Notes: a model not told the origin generated them from the letters alone. 64,000 bases of DNA from Clavelina lepadiformis (GCF_947623445.1 NC_135242.1:4898001-4962000), one strand, 5' to 3'. Shown: positions 1-9,820, counted from the stretch's first letter. Numbers and translations: made by a program.

Positions 1-137
1 CAAATCTTGAAAGTGCTTCGTGTAGAATGGACATTTCTTTGTACGAAAGCGCTTCATTACTGTTGGAATTAAAACCGAGCTTCAAACTTTTCAGGGGCTT
101 CTCATACATCCGCCCATGTTTCCGGTGTGGACCTTAA

Positions 138-604
138 GGCATCACTTCCCAATAGAAAGACAATTTTGAGCCGGCAACACAGCGATTGTTACGGTGTATC
201 ACTCAATGCGTCATATTAAAAAAAGTAAGAAAATTTCCGGTCCAATGCGCATGTTACGTCGATGTGGACTAGTTTCTTATTGTTTTGGCGATAACTGGTT
301 CCAGGTCTAGGCTAAGTAGTAAGTTTTGTGTGGGTTTGAATTTTTGGTATTTTGGAGTAGGTCTATTTGTCCTAAAATTTTAAGCTAAAAATTTGTTGTA
401 AAGTTTAGGCAGTTGTTATAGAAAACTGAGTAGGCCTACAGTACATGGATTCTGTCCAAATTAAGACTGTAGGCAGTCATAACCTAGGTCTCGTTGCAAG
501 CCAAAATTCAGGGTAGGTTTATGATGTACTTTTGCGATGGTAGCTTCTTGATTTAATGTACTTTGCATTGAAAAGCCTATCTCTTTGAATTGGGACATGA
601 CCCC
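138..604. mobile_element. MITE with TTAA target duplication, copy 1
   Basis: A 467-base element flanked by TTAA at 134-137 and 605-608. Its ends form an imperfect inverted repeat: left GGCATCACTTCCCAAT, right (reverse complement) GGGGTCATGTCCCAATT. It has no coding capacity. Units without it read straight through the single TTAA (for example near 1445 and 4325), so the empty site is known. TTAA duplication is the habit of the piggyBac superfamily, but the termini are not ones I recognise, so the family is tentative. Confidence 0.75.
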
Positions 605-803
605 TTAAGCGTGTTAGACGAACCTGATAACCCAAACTCTTCGGAGGAACGACAGGGGGAAGGAGGACTCAATTTAATGATGTTTTAAAGTTGTGATTAT
701 GTGACCAAACGAGAATAGAAACCAATTTATTGCAAAATATTTGTACTGAAAGCTTCCTTTGGAATGTAATTGAGTCAAGTGATTTAATTAACGAGAGCTG
801 GAA

Positions 804-809
804 GTCTCT

Positions 810-841
<32 letters not shown>

Positions 842-877
842 CCCGAAAGGTTGGTGGTTCAAGCCCACCCAGGGACG
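804..877 (+). tRNA. tRNA-Asn(GTT)
   Basis: A 74-base cloverleaf: acceptor GTCTCTG pairs with CAGGGAC, discriminator G, D-stem GCGC/GCGC, anticodon loop with GTT, T-stem GGTGG/CCACC, and an intact box B (GGTTCAAGCCC). It supplies asparagine for AAC/AAU codons. This copy differs from the array consensus by C for A at position 38 of the anticodon loop. There is no T4 stop signal in the 60 bases downstream. Confidence 0.93.
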
Positions 878-1111
878 GGAGATTCTTGAACGTGAAACTT
901 TGAAAACGATACTTGTGGTTTATAAACTTTCTGAAAAGATTAACCTTTCGTTTTCTTCGACCCATCTCGAAAACTTTCACGTGTGAGGCGAACGTGATAA
1001 CCTTTACACCACCGAAGCCAAACATCGGATGAACATAGAAATAGCAAGTGAATTTTGTTTGAATTCTTTCCATTAAGTCTGATATTTTATTGCGCAAATA
1101 AATTTTAAACC

Positions 1112-1184
1112 TGTTCTCGCCCAGGATCGAACTGGGGACCTTTCGCGTGTAAGGCGAACGTGATAACCGCTACACTACGAGAAC
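1112..1184 (-). tRNA. tRNA-Val(TAC)
   Basis: 73 bases including discriminator A. Acceptor GTTCTCG/CGAGAAC, anticodon loop CTTACAC giving TAC, T-stem CCCAG/CTGGG and loop TTCGATC all fit a valine tRNA. It faces the upstream tRNA-Asn across about 235 bases that hold a decayed Val copy. No T4 tract follows closely; the first T-runs are TTT only. Confidence 0.95.
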
Positions 1185-1638
1185 GGTTTGGGTAAAGATA
1201 GTTTGTATTATTTTCATTTTCAAAGCGCTACTTTTACGTGAAGTGGAAATCGATATTTTGAATATTTCAATTTGGCCAAAGTTGTAATCAAACGATGGTT
1301 CCTCCCGGAATCAAATCGTGAAAGTGCTTCGTGTAGAATGGACATTTCTTTGTACGAAAGCGCTTCATTACTGTTGGAATTAAAACCGAGCTTCAAACTT
1401 TTTAGGGACTTCTCATATTTCCGCCCATGATTCACCTGTGGACCTTAAGCGTGTTAGACGAACCTGATAAACCAAACTCTACGGAGGAACGACAGGAGGA
1501 AGAAAGACTCAATTTAATGATATTTTAAAGTTGTGATTATGTGACAAACGCGAGTAGAAATCGGTTGATTGCAAAATATTTGCACTGAAAGCTTCCTTTG
1601 GAAAGTCATTGAGTCAACTACGGAGAATATTGAAAATA

Positions 1639-1716
1639 TGCAATGAGTCGAGCACTTGAAACCACATGTCAGAGAGACTTGTGCATTAACATTCTGAACA
1701 TCTAGCTCGCATTGCA
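1639..1716. other. 78-base inverted-repeat element (early form)
   Basis: The ends TGCAATGAG and CGCATTGCA pair with one mismatch, and an inner hairpin CACATGTC/GACTTGTG lies near the centre. The 22-64 kb units carry a perfectly paired form. Function unknown. Confidence 0.5.
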
Positions 1717-1917
1717 CGAATAACATCGCAGTTTTATGATGGATAACCTCGATCGACTGTTAGCCAAATTCTCGCTGGTTTCAACCAACCAACCAACCAA
1801 CACAGGGTGAGGAAAACATTATGACGACTTTATGCTGCGCATGTAATACGATGTTTTTTGTGTCTTCCTAAAATTCCATTTAAAGCTGACAACACAACTT
1901 AACGGTGTAAGTAGAAG

Positions 1918-1990
1918 AGCCTCCAGTGAGAATTGAACTCACGACCCCTGGTTTACAAGACCAGTGCTCTAACCCCTGAGCTATAGAGGC
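1918..1990 (-). tRNA. tRNA-Thr(TGT)
   Basis: 73 bases with discriminator T. Acceptor GCCTCTA/TGGAGGC (one G-U pair), D-arm GCTC/GAGC, anticodon loop CTTGTAA (TGT), T-loop TTCAATT. This is the clean form of the gene; most later copies have an acceptor mismatch. The nearest TTTT on its strand is about 45 bases downstream. Confidence 0.95.
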
Positions 1991-2130
1991 GTCTACGATA
2001 CTGTGCGCCGATAATATATTTTTCTAAACTGTAAAAAACATTAATCAAGTGAAACTGGTCAGGCTTAATCAATATGAGGTCAATAAAACTTCGACTTTGA
2101 CAAGAGCAATCTCAGTAATGATGAACGTAC

Positions 2131-2181
2131 GGGGCCATGGTTTAGTGGCAAAGCGTCTGTCTAGTAGCAGAGCACGCTTTG
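2131..2181 (+). pseudogene. Truncated tRNA-Thr(AGT) relic
   Basis: GGGGCCATGGTTTAGTGGC and CTGTCTAGTAGCAGAG resemble the first two thirds of a Thr(AGT) tRNA (acceptor, D-arm, anticodon arm with AGT). The T-arm and 3' acceptor strand are missing, so it cannot fold. The same relic lies about 213 bases to the right of each tRNA-Thr start. Confidence 0.6.
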
Positions 2182-2736
2182 GTTAGTGGATACGTATAAC
2201 CTATTTATTATACTGATACGCTGGAGAACACATAAAATAAACTCTTTTCTGAACCAAATGCGATTTTAAAAATTAGGTCACGCAGCCCATAGTTAAAAAA
2301 TTAGGCAGTTAGGTTAGGATAATGTCGCGCACCCGGTTTAGGTGGGTTGAGCATCTTCCGCGATGTTTTCCGTTTTAGGTAGTGATGGCGCGTCACCACT
2401 GGTTCCGACCCTGTTGAAAACCTCGTCGTGGGGGCCCTTGTCATTGTCCACAACTCCGTTGAGTGAGTGAGTGACTTATCCCGGATTTGTTGGGGTCAGC
2501 GTCATTCACCTCGTCCAACTATGTTTGTTCGTTCTGATCTTCGTCTCGATTGTCTTCAATTTGAAAACAATATAAATATATATACAGTACTGTATTTACA
2601 AAATAAACATATCTAAAATAAAACATGTTCAAAAATGATATTGATTAGAAATAAAAAAATAGTTTGACTTTTGAAAAGCTCATCGTGAAAATGAAAATTC
2701 AGAGAAAAACGTTGGAAAATTAGAAAATAACGAAAA

Positions 2737-2854
2737 GCCTACAACACCCGGTATTCCCAGGCGGTCACCCATCCAAGTACTAACCGGGCCCGACGTTGCT
2801 TAACTTCCCAGATCGGACGAGATGGGGTGTACTCAACGTGGTATGGTCGTAGGC
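2737..2854 (-). rRNA. 5S ribosomal RNA
   Basis: 118 bases on the minus strand, starting GCCTACGACCATACCAC and ending GGGTGTTGTAGGC, so the ends pair as helix I. The conserved core around GTTAGTACTTGGATGGGTGA is the internal promoter and loop E region. TTTT follows immediately at 2736-2733, a proper Pol III terminator. Its left part is the source of the 367-base tandem duplication that begins at 3141. Confidence 0.97.
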
Positions 2855-3507
2855 GATTGTCTCTCGCTAAAACGGCGGTTTTATTCCAGCTCTTTAGTAC
2901 AAGCCTACTTTAATGTGCTTTGGCGTCGTATGATTGCATTGATATAATGGATTCAAGAATTGGTTAAAAACGTTTTATAACAGTTTGCTACATTTTAAAC
3001 AACAATATTTTGCTCACGACAAGCTATATTCCTTGAACTAAAGAGACATTAGAAAATTTCAACCGGATAAAAATGTTTGCCACGTTTGAAATATTATTAA
3101 AGAAAGTGTCACGATGTTGGAACAAAAATTCAAGTCAATTCAAGTACTAACCGGGCCCGACGTTGCTTAACTTCCCAGATCGGACGAGATGGGGTGTACT
3201 CAACGTGGTATGGTCGTAGGCGATTGTCTCTCGCTAAAACGGCGCTTTTATTCGAGCTCTTTAGTACAAGCCTACTTTAATGTGCTTTGGCGTCGTATGA
3301 TTGCATTGATATAATGGATTCAAGAATTGGTTAAAAACGTTTTATAACAGTTTGCTACATTTTAAACAACAATATTTTGCTCACGACAAGCTATATTCCT
3401 TGAACTAAAGAGACATTAGAAAATTTCAACCGGATAAAAATGTTTGCCACGTTTGAAATATTTTAATTATTAAAGAAAGTGTCACGATGTTGGAACAAAA
3501 ATTCAAG
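2774..3507. repeat. 367-base tandem duplication covering part of 5S and its flank
   Basis: The sequence from 2774 (inside 5S) to about 3140 is repeated from 3141. The junction reads TTCAAGTCAATTCAAGTAC. The unduplicated units have TTCAAGTATTTTGG at the left breakpoint, so a short CAAGT match may have guided the join. Confidence 0.85.
3141..3221 (-). pseudogene. Truncated 5S rRNA
   Basis: Carries the first 81 bases of the 5S gene with its internal promoter start, but lacks the last 37 bases and the T4 terminator. It arose by the 367-base tandem duplication and cannot form helix I. Confidence 0.9.
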
Positions 3508-3681
3508 TATTTTGGTTTTTCAAGGTTTGGCTTCGCCTAGAAAAGAGCCTAGTATTGGCCAAGGCTGCAAACTCGAACTTAACATAACTCGATCATTTAA
3601 ATCAAGCAAACAAGGCTTATGAATTACTTCTGCTGCATTACCAATGCTAGAATGAGGAAGACAATTAATCAGCATAGATAA

Positions 3682-3687
3682 GTCTCT

Positions 3688-3748
<61 letters not shown>

Positions 3749-3755
3749 AGGGACG
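3682..3755 (+). tRNA. tRNA-Asn(GTT)
   Basis: Intact copy: all stems pair and box B is GGTTCAAGCCC. It is the first Asn of a double module. Confidence 0.95.
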
Positions 3756-3989
3756 AGAGAGGCTTCAAGGTGAAACTTTAAAAACGATACTTGTGCTTTA
3801 TAAATTTTCTGAAAAGATTAACCTTTCGGTTTCTTCGACCCCTCTCGAAAACTTTCACGTGTGAGACGAACGTGATAACCTTTACACAACCGAAGCAAAA
3901 CATCGAAAGAGCATAGAAATAGCAAGTGAATTTTATTTGAATTATTTCCATTAAGTCTGATACTTTATTGCGCAAATAAATTTTAAACC

Positions 3990-4062
3990 TGTTCTCGCCC
4001 AGGATCGAACTGGGGACCTTTCGCGTGTTAGGCGAACGTGATAACCGCCACACTACGAGAAC
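3990..4062 (-). tRNA. tRNA-Val(AAC)
   Basis: The only intact valine copy here with anticodon loop CTAACAC, giving AAC (read as IAC). The acceptor, D-, anticodon and T-stems pair as in the TAC genes. A single-base difference in the loop separates it from its neighbours, so it may be either a surviving isoacceptor or a recent anticodon change. Confidence 0.93.
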
Positions 4063-4522
4063 GGGTTGAGGTAATAAAAGTTTGTATTATTTTCATTTTC
4101 AAAGCGCTACTTTTACGTGAAGTGGAAATCAATATTTTGAACGTTTCAATTTGGCCAAAGCTGTATATCAAGCGTTGGTTCCTCCCGGAATCAAATCGTG
4201 AAAGTGCTTCGTGTAGAATGGACATTTTTTTGTATGAAAGCGCTCATTACTGTTGGAATTAAAACCGAGATTCAAACTTTTTAGGGGCCTCTCATATATC
4301 CGCCCATGATTCAGCTGTGGACTTTAAGCGTGTTAGACGAACCTGATAACCCAAACTCTACGGAGCAACGACAGGGGGAAGGAGGACTCAATTTAATGAT
4401 GTTTTAAAGTTGTGATTATGTGACCAAACGAGAATAGAAACCAATTTATTGCAAAATATTTGAACTGAAAGCTTCCTTTGGAATGTAATTGAGTGAAGTG
4501 ATTTAGTTAAAGAGAGCTAGAA

Positions 4523-4528
4523 GTCTCT

Positions 4529-4578
<50 letters not shown>

Positions 4579-4596
4579 GAAGCCCACCCAGGGCCG
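4523..4596 (+). tRNA. tRNA-Asn(GTT), probably defective
   Basis: Second Asn of the module. Box B has C56 changed to G (GGTTGAAGCC), a base that both TFIIIC binding and the D-loop/T-loop contact need. A71 is C, opposing T2. Likely poorly transcribed or unstable. Confidence 0.85.
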
Positions 4597-4830
4597 GGAG
4601 ATTCTTCAACGTGAAACTTTGAAAACGATACTTGTGGTTTATAAACTTTTTGAAAAGATTAACCTTTCGTTTTCTTCGACCCCTCTCGAAAACTTTCACG
4701 CGTGAGGCGAACGTGATAACCTTTACACAACCGAAGCAAAACATCGACCGGGCATGGAAATAGCAATTGATTTTTATTTGAAATATTTCCATTAAGTCTG
4801 ATATTTTATTGCGCAAATAAATTTTAAACA

Positions 4831-4903
4831 TGTTCTCGCCCAGGATCGAAGTGGGGACCTTTCGCGTGTAAGGCGAACGTGATAACCGCTACACTACGAG
4901 AAC
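4831..4903 (-). tRNA. tRNA-Val(TAC), T-stem variant
   Basis: Anticodon TAC is retained, but G53 is C (T-stem CCCAC), which breaks the universal G53:C61 pair and alters box B. Possibly a pseudogene. Confidence 0.85.
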
Positions 4904-5778
4904 GGGTTGAGGTAAAGAAAGTTTGTATTATTTTCATTTTCAAAGCGCTACTTTTACGTGAAGTGGAAATCAATATTTTGAACGTTTCAATTTTTCCAAA
5001 GCTGTATATCAAGCGTTGGTTCCTCCCGGAATCAAATCGTGAAAGTGCTTCATGTATAACGGACATTTCTTTGTACGAAAGCGCTTCATTACTGTTGGAA
5101 TTAAAACCGAGATTCAAACTTTATAGGGGCCGCTCATATATCCGCCCATGATTCAGCTGTGGACCTCAAGGCATCACTTCCCAATTGAAAGACGATTTTG
5201 AGCTGTCACAACGGCGATTGTTACCGTGTCGCACTCAATGCGTCATATTAAAAAAAGTAAAAAAAATTCCTGTCCAATGCGCATATGACGTCGATGTGGA
5301 CTAGTTTCTTATTGTTTTGGCGATAGCTGGTTCCAGGTCTAGGCTAAGTTGTAAGTTTTGTGTGGGTTTGAATTTTTGGTATTTTGGAGTAGGCCTATTT
5401 GTCCTAAAATTTTAAGCTAAAAATTTGTTGTAAAGTTTAGGCAGTTGTTATAGAAAACTGAGTAGGCCTACAGTACATGGATTCTGTCCAAATTAAGACT
5501 GTAGGCAGTCATGACCTAGGTCTCGTTGCAAGCCAAAATTCAGGGTAGGTTTATGATGTAGTTTTGCGATGGTAGCTTCTTGATTTAAAGTAGGGGAGGG
5601 TGGGGTAAAGCGGACCACCTAAGGCTTAAATCGTTACAATTCACTGATTTCATCAAAACGTTTGACTTGTTTGTTTTGAGAGTTAACTCTAAGGTATTTC
5701 GCTCATTTTTGAAGTGCCCTTTTATTGATTGCTTGCTTTCTTGCATAAATTTCTCTTGATTTAAAAGCACCTCCAATA

Positions 5779-5814
5779 GTCCACTTTACCCCACATGTGT
5801 GGGGTAAAGTGGAC
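5779..5814. repeat. Internal palindrome of transposon-end sequence
   Basis: Arms GTCCACTTTACCCCAC and GTGGGGTAAAGTGGAC are perfect and separated by ATGT. Each arm matches the inner part of the element's TIR. Either a subterminal transposase binding site or the junction with an older nested element. Confidence 0.8.
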
Positions 5815-5928
5815 CACCGTAAGTTTTGAGTAAACAAGGCAATTTGTTCCACATCACAATCAATTTATTTACAAATTGTCATCATAAGCGAAGTAGTTAT
5901 GAAAGTAATAGCAGTTCACCATCAATTT

Positions 5929-6123
5929 TTAAAAACATAATTCACAAATAAAGTTGTCATCCTCTTCATTACACCCAGAGCAGGCTTCATGCGCCCATCG
6001 CATGCATTTGGAGCACTGGATCCACCCATCATTCTCGGATGATTTGGAATACATTTCGTTGCAGTAAAAGCATTCTGCATCTACGTTGTTATCACTTTCA
6101 TCGACTGTGTCCTTCTGCTGCAT
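5929..6123 (-). pseudogene. PHD finger end of pogo-like transposase
   Basis: 64 residues, in the same frame as the transposase remnant at 6127-6846 and separated by one TGA. The Cys/His pattern CFYC ... WIQCSKC ... WAHEAC ... FICELC fits a C4HC3 PHD zinc finger. PHD fingers at the C-terminus of pogo/jerky-type transposases are known in animals. The ATG at 6121-6123 starts only this part; as part of the full protein it would be read through or spliced. Confidence 0.75.
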
Positions 6124-6126
6124 TGA

Positions 6127-6846
6127 TCACCTGGAAACCTTAGCTTTCTTCATAGAACGCTTTTTCGATGAACTTGTTTTACTGCTGTTGCCAGATACCG
6201 CGGATTGGCTACGATTCGTTGCAGCCAACTGCTTCTTGTATGGTGAACTGGTTAAAATAGCAGTTGCACCTCTCTTAGACTTCCTCTTTTGTCGAGTGTG
6301 AGCTACCTTCGGCATAGGAAGCAGTTCAACAGGACTTATAATTGTGAAACTGGAATTTGCATCTTCAGGCTCTGAGGTGCGAAGGCTTAACTGTGGATTA
6401 CGTTGAAGAAATCCACTTACCCAATCAGCACCAGCAAGTCTCTTTTCCATGTTGAACCTGCGCTTAATATGAATTTTTTCTGCCAATTCAAATGCAAGTG
6501 ATTGGAGATGTTACCTAGTGACCCCAAAGAATCGCCGCGCAAGTTCGAGCACATGTGCAACTAACTCTTTTTCGTGGGCTTTGGAAAATGTTGAATGAAA
6601 CCTTCCAAGTCCCTTTTTGCTCCCAGTAGCATTAATATTATCTCCTTGGACCCTTCTTATGAGTGTCGTCTTGGGAACTCCATACTCTTTGCTTGCTTTA
6701 TGGTAGACCATTCTCTTTTCATTTACTGCCTGAATGGCGATAGTCATAGCCTCTTCGGTCCAAGATTGTTGAGTTGATGTCCTTCGGCGGTTACGAGGCA
6801 TTCTACAAAACAGGATTACAAGATAAACATCACCTAATTCGGTCAC
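6127..6846 (-). pseudogene. pogo/Tigger-like transposase DNA-binding region, catalytic core missing
   Basis: One frame with a single in-frame TAA at 6511-6513. The first part starts MPRNRRRTS and has a psq helix-turn-helix (WTEEAMTIAIQAV ... YGVPKTTLIRRV). After the stop, homology continues without a gap into a CENPB-type domain (FNMEKRLAGADWVSGFLQRN, then PQLSLRTSE). The frame then jumps to a family-typical tail (ISPVELLPMPK ... AILTSSPYKKQL). The DDE domain that should lie between is deleted. The ATG at 6799-6801 is the likely start. Confidence 0.8.
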
Positions 6847-6875
6847 GAGACTATAAACAAGAAAAAGTTAACGAC

Positions 6876-6911
6876 GGGGTAAAGTAGACCACCACTGGTC
6901 CACTTTACCCC
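6876..6911. repeat. Second internal palindrome of transposon-end sequence
   Basis: GGGGTAAAGTAGACC and GGTCCACTTTACCCC face each other across ACCACT, with one mismatch. It mirrors the palindrome at 5779 on the other side of the transposase remnant. Confidence 0.75.
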
Positions 6912-7796
6912 CACCCCTTGGTTACTATTATTTTGACTGTTGGCCAAATTTTGGCTAGTCAGTGAGCGGAATGAACCTATGTAATGCGTACAGTAAAACT
7001 CCTTTCTACCATTCAACCAAACTTCTACCTTATGCATGTAAAATAAAATCTAAGTTACAAGACAAACCTTTCAATAGATCAGAGAGTACAAAAAACGAAT
7101 TCCGTGCCTTTTCTTGCCCTCTTTTCCACGTAACCTCGAATAATGGCGTGTGCAACCACGTTATGTCATGCTTCACTAAACTTAGTGGTATTCGCGCGGT
7201 TAAAAAACTTTATTAAGAAAATAAGAGGGGTGTGCCACTTTATCCCGTTGGTCCGCTTTACCCCACCTTCCCCTACTTTGCATTGAAAAGCCTATCTCTT
7301 TTAATTGGGACATGACTCCTTAAGCGTGTTAGACGAACCTGATAACCCAAACTCTACGGAGGAACGACAGGGGGAAGAAAGATTCAATTTATTGATGTTT
7401 TAAAGTTGTGATTATGTGACCAAACGAGAGTAGAAACCAGTTTATTGCAAAATATTTGCGCTGAAAGCTTCCTTTGGAATGTCATTGAGTCAACTACATG
7501 GAGAATATTGAAAATATGCAATGAGTCGGGCACTTGAAACCACATGTCAGAGAGACTTGTGCCGTGCAACTTGTGCGTTAACATTCTGAACATCTAGCTC
7601 GCATTGCATGAATAACATCTCAGTTTTATGATGGATTACCTCGATCGACTGTTAGCCAAATTCTCACTGGTTTCAACCAAAAAATGGTGAGGAAAACATA
7701 TGACGACTTTATGCTGTGCATGTAAATTGATGTTTTTTGTGTCTTGCTAAAATTCCATTTAAAGCTGACAACACAACTTAACGTTTTAAGTAGAAG

Positions 7797-7869
7797 AGCC
7801 TCCAGTGAGAATTGAACTCACGACCCCTGGTTTACAAGACCAGTGCTCTAACCCCTGAGCTATAGAGGC
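7797..7869 (-). tRNA. tRNA-Thr(TGT)
   Basis: Clean copy with fully paired acceptor GCCTCTA/TGGAGGC. It is the last gene before the single-copy ATAD2-like segment. Confidence 0.95.
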
Positions 7870-8171
7870 GGCTACGATACTGTGTGCTGATAATAATATA
7901 TTTTTCTAAACTGTAAAAAACATTAACCAAGTGAAACAGGTCAGTCTTAGTCAATATGAGGTCAATAAAACTTCGACTTTGATAAGAGCAATCTCAGAAG
8001 TGATGAACGTACGGGGCCATGGTTTAGTGGAAAAGCGTCTGTCTAGTAGCAGAGCACGCTTTGATCGCTGGAGAACACATAAAATAAACTTTTTTCTGGA
8101 CCAAATGTGATTTTAAAAAGTAGGTCACGCAGCCCATTGTTAAAAAATTAGGCGGTTACGTTAGGAAAATG

Positions 8172-8934
8172 GGTATATGCAAAAGTAGATTATTTATGGT
8201 TTAATTGAAGTTGTATTTATATTAGTAAGTAGATTTAGGTACCATGATATAAAATTTAAGTTAGGTTAATAAGGAAATGTAAAAATTCGCTTTGAACGAA
8301 CGATTTTTTCCTGTGAAATAGTGGCAGCCGATTTTAAAAAGATTCATTCATTTTGTTCTCATTATTAAAATACCCAGCGGAGAGACCTGAAATTTTCAAT
8401 TCAAAAATGGTAAAAACTAAAATGTTCTATACAGTTCAATGTTTACATCTCGTCGTTTGGCTTCGAGACGATTATGTCATTATTCTGTTAGTCACGTATG
8501 GAGTGAACTTTGCTGTATTTCAATCTGTAAACGAACTAAGTCACTAGCACAAAAGCGAAAAAACGTAACAATACCGTGGATTTAGGTCTCGCCTTGAGCC
8601 GGTGTATTAAGACTCAACAATTAACACCAACAACAAAGCTCCACTCCTGAACAATACCACGGAAATGAAACAAAATGCAAATAAAACGACAACTTCCTAA
8701 CAACCCCCGAAAAAAATCCTTCACTTAGTGCGCTTGTGATGTACTACCGTCGTACTATACATTTTCCCTTCACAATAAAATAATGGCAGTTCTCAACTAA
8801 CTTATTTTTACGTTAAGACGTTTACGTTACGTTTTTACGTTTCTTTGTAATAAAAAAAAAGCAGAAAATATTGCAAACACCTGCTGTATGGGAAAGAATT
8901 ACCTAAAATTCGAGAAAATTAAACACAGCAATTG
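8172..8934. other. Single-copy AT-rich spacer
   Basis: The array sequence stops matching near 8172. I see no gene, RNA fold or repeat end here. It lies just beyond the 3' end of the ATAD2-like exons and may hold their 3' untranslated region, but no clear AATAAA on the minus strand was found. Confidence 0.6.
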
Positions 8935-9171
8935 TTAATGAATAAAAAGTTGTAGGCACTTGACAAAGTAGAGCCAATCCACACGGAACATCGGAGGCTG
9001 TAGTCTTACGCACGTTTGCATGAGGTAAGCTTTGTTCGTCGCTAATATCATCTGCAGCAACAGAAAAACAACCAAAAAAGGAACAAGAAACCGGCGCTGC
9101 CGAGCTGACGGCTTGCTTCTCCCAACATGGAGCACTCGTTTAAGAAACGTCTTAACCTCGGCGTAAAGCTC
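8935..9171 (-). CDS. ATAD2-like gene, putative last exon
   Basis: A splice acceptor (ATGTTCTCAG before GAG) opens the frame ELYAEVKTFLK, which continues the helix predicted by the exon at 9556 in phase 0. The frame runs 78 codons to TAA. Beyond about residue 25 the protein (FLVPFLVVFLLLQ) is unlike the family and includes a pyrimidine-rich CTGTTGCTGCAG that could be another acceptor, so the true end may be spliced differently. Confidence 0.5.
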   Translation of the reverse strand, partial: ELYAEVKTFLKRVLHVGRSKPSARQRRFLVPFLVVFLLLQMILATNKAYLMQTCVRLQPPMFRVDWLYFVKCLQLFIH

Positions 9172-9555
9172 CTGAGAACATAAATGTAAATAACAATGTT
9201 GCAAAAATAAACAAACACCCTAAATGCAAGACAGCAATCGCTAAGCCAACTAAGTCTTTGTGAAAAGTACGTTATTGTAACGGCGGTAAAAACTTTTTTG
9301 TACGCCTACTAATGCCAATACAATACTGAACCGCGCAAAAAGAATTCTATTAGATCAATAAACACACTAAGCACTACACAATTGAAATCAAGTTCATCTA
9401 GTAATAACTCATCATGCCGCCGTATAATGATAAGTTTCAAGACTTAACTGTGAACGTGGCACTGTATTAAATCTCTTGGTAGGAAGTTTGTCAGTTTTAA
9501 TAGATGAAAAGTTCTTGCGGCATAAAGAAAGTATTTAAGTCGGTCTGTGTGTTAC

Positions 9556-9660
9556 CTGTGTCATCTGTGTCTTGTCATAGCTGTGTCGATGGCGATGAAT
9601 TCGTCTTGCTAAATTCGAATACAGCCTTTCGAGTTGCTCCACTTTTAACAACGACGTCGC
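9556..9660 (-). CDS. ATAD2-like gene, C-terminal helix exon
   Basis: A 105-base exon, exactly 35 codons, bounded by acceptor CCATAG and donor GTAACA. The protein contains VEQLERLYSNLARRI and HRHRHSYDKTQMTQ. The pattern LE.LYS.L...I.RHR..YDKT matches my memory of the C-terminal region of ATAD2/ATAD2B AAA-bromodomain ATPases, which act on chromatin. Family call by pattern only; no search was run. Confidence 0.65.
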
Positions 9661-9820
9661 CTATGGAACCAAGAGAGAGGTCTTCAATATATAGTGTTAC
9701 TTTATATTAAGGGACATCATTACTGATACTATGAAGTAAGTTTATATCATTTAACAATACACGGCAAGTTATCAGCCTAGTGTCGTTTGGTCAAAGGTAA
9801 AAGTTTAGAAAATACACTAC

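Larger units (their letters stand above)
1..2736. repeat. Partial array unit at left edge (Asn-Val-Thr, no 5S inside)
   Basis: The stretch follows the order of the array units: tail of a Val relic, MITE at 138-604, tRNA-Asn 804, tRNA-Val 1112, the 78-base inverted-repeat element at 1639-1716, tRNA-Thr 1918, a Thr(AGT) relic from 2131, and the ATAD2-like fragment at about 2340-2560 with a short TGAG tract at 2461-2474. The 5S gene of this unit lies left of the window. From 1991 to 2736 there is no intact gene. Confidence 0.9.
5593..7273 (-). mobile_element. pogo/Tigger-like DNA transposon, internally deleted
   Basis: The terminal inverted repeats GGGGAGGGTGGGGTAAAGCG (left) and GGGGAAGGTGGGGTAAAGCG (right, reverse complement) differ at one base. 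Flanking TA at 5591-5592 and 7274-7275 is the target duplication. MITE copies at 559 and 12,810 show the unoccupied site as one TA in the same context. Inside on the minus strand is a transposase remnant with psq-type and CENPB-type DNA-binding domains and a C-terminal PHD finger, but no DDE catalytic domain. Two palindromes of TIR-like sequence (5779-5814 and 6876-6911) border the coding part. It could move only with help from a full relative. Confidence 0.85.
5170..7319. mobile_element. MITE copy 2, split by a pogo-like insertion
   Basis: Same MITE as at 138 and 12,393. The left flank is TCAA (5166-5169, one change from TTAA), the right flank TTAA (7320-7323). The pogo-like element occupies 5593-7273, leaving about 470 bases of MITE. 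The insertion is therefore younger than this MITE copy. Confidence 0.75.

Noticed and set aside
6086-6301. Plus-strand ORF over the transposase remnant
   Set aside because: It is the opposite-strand shadow of the real transposase frame.
8353-8547. 64-residue plus-strand ORF in the single-copy spacer
   Set aside because: Short, AT-rich, without domain, splice sites or homology that I can recognise.
9504-9710. 68-residue plus-strand ORF
   Set aside because: Shadow of the minus-strand exon at 9556-9660, whose splice sites and family pattern explain the region better.
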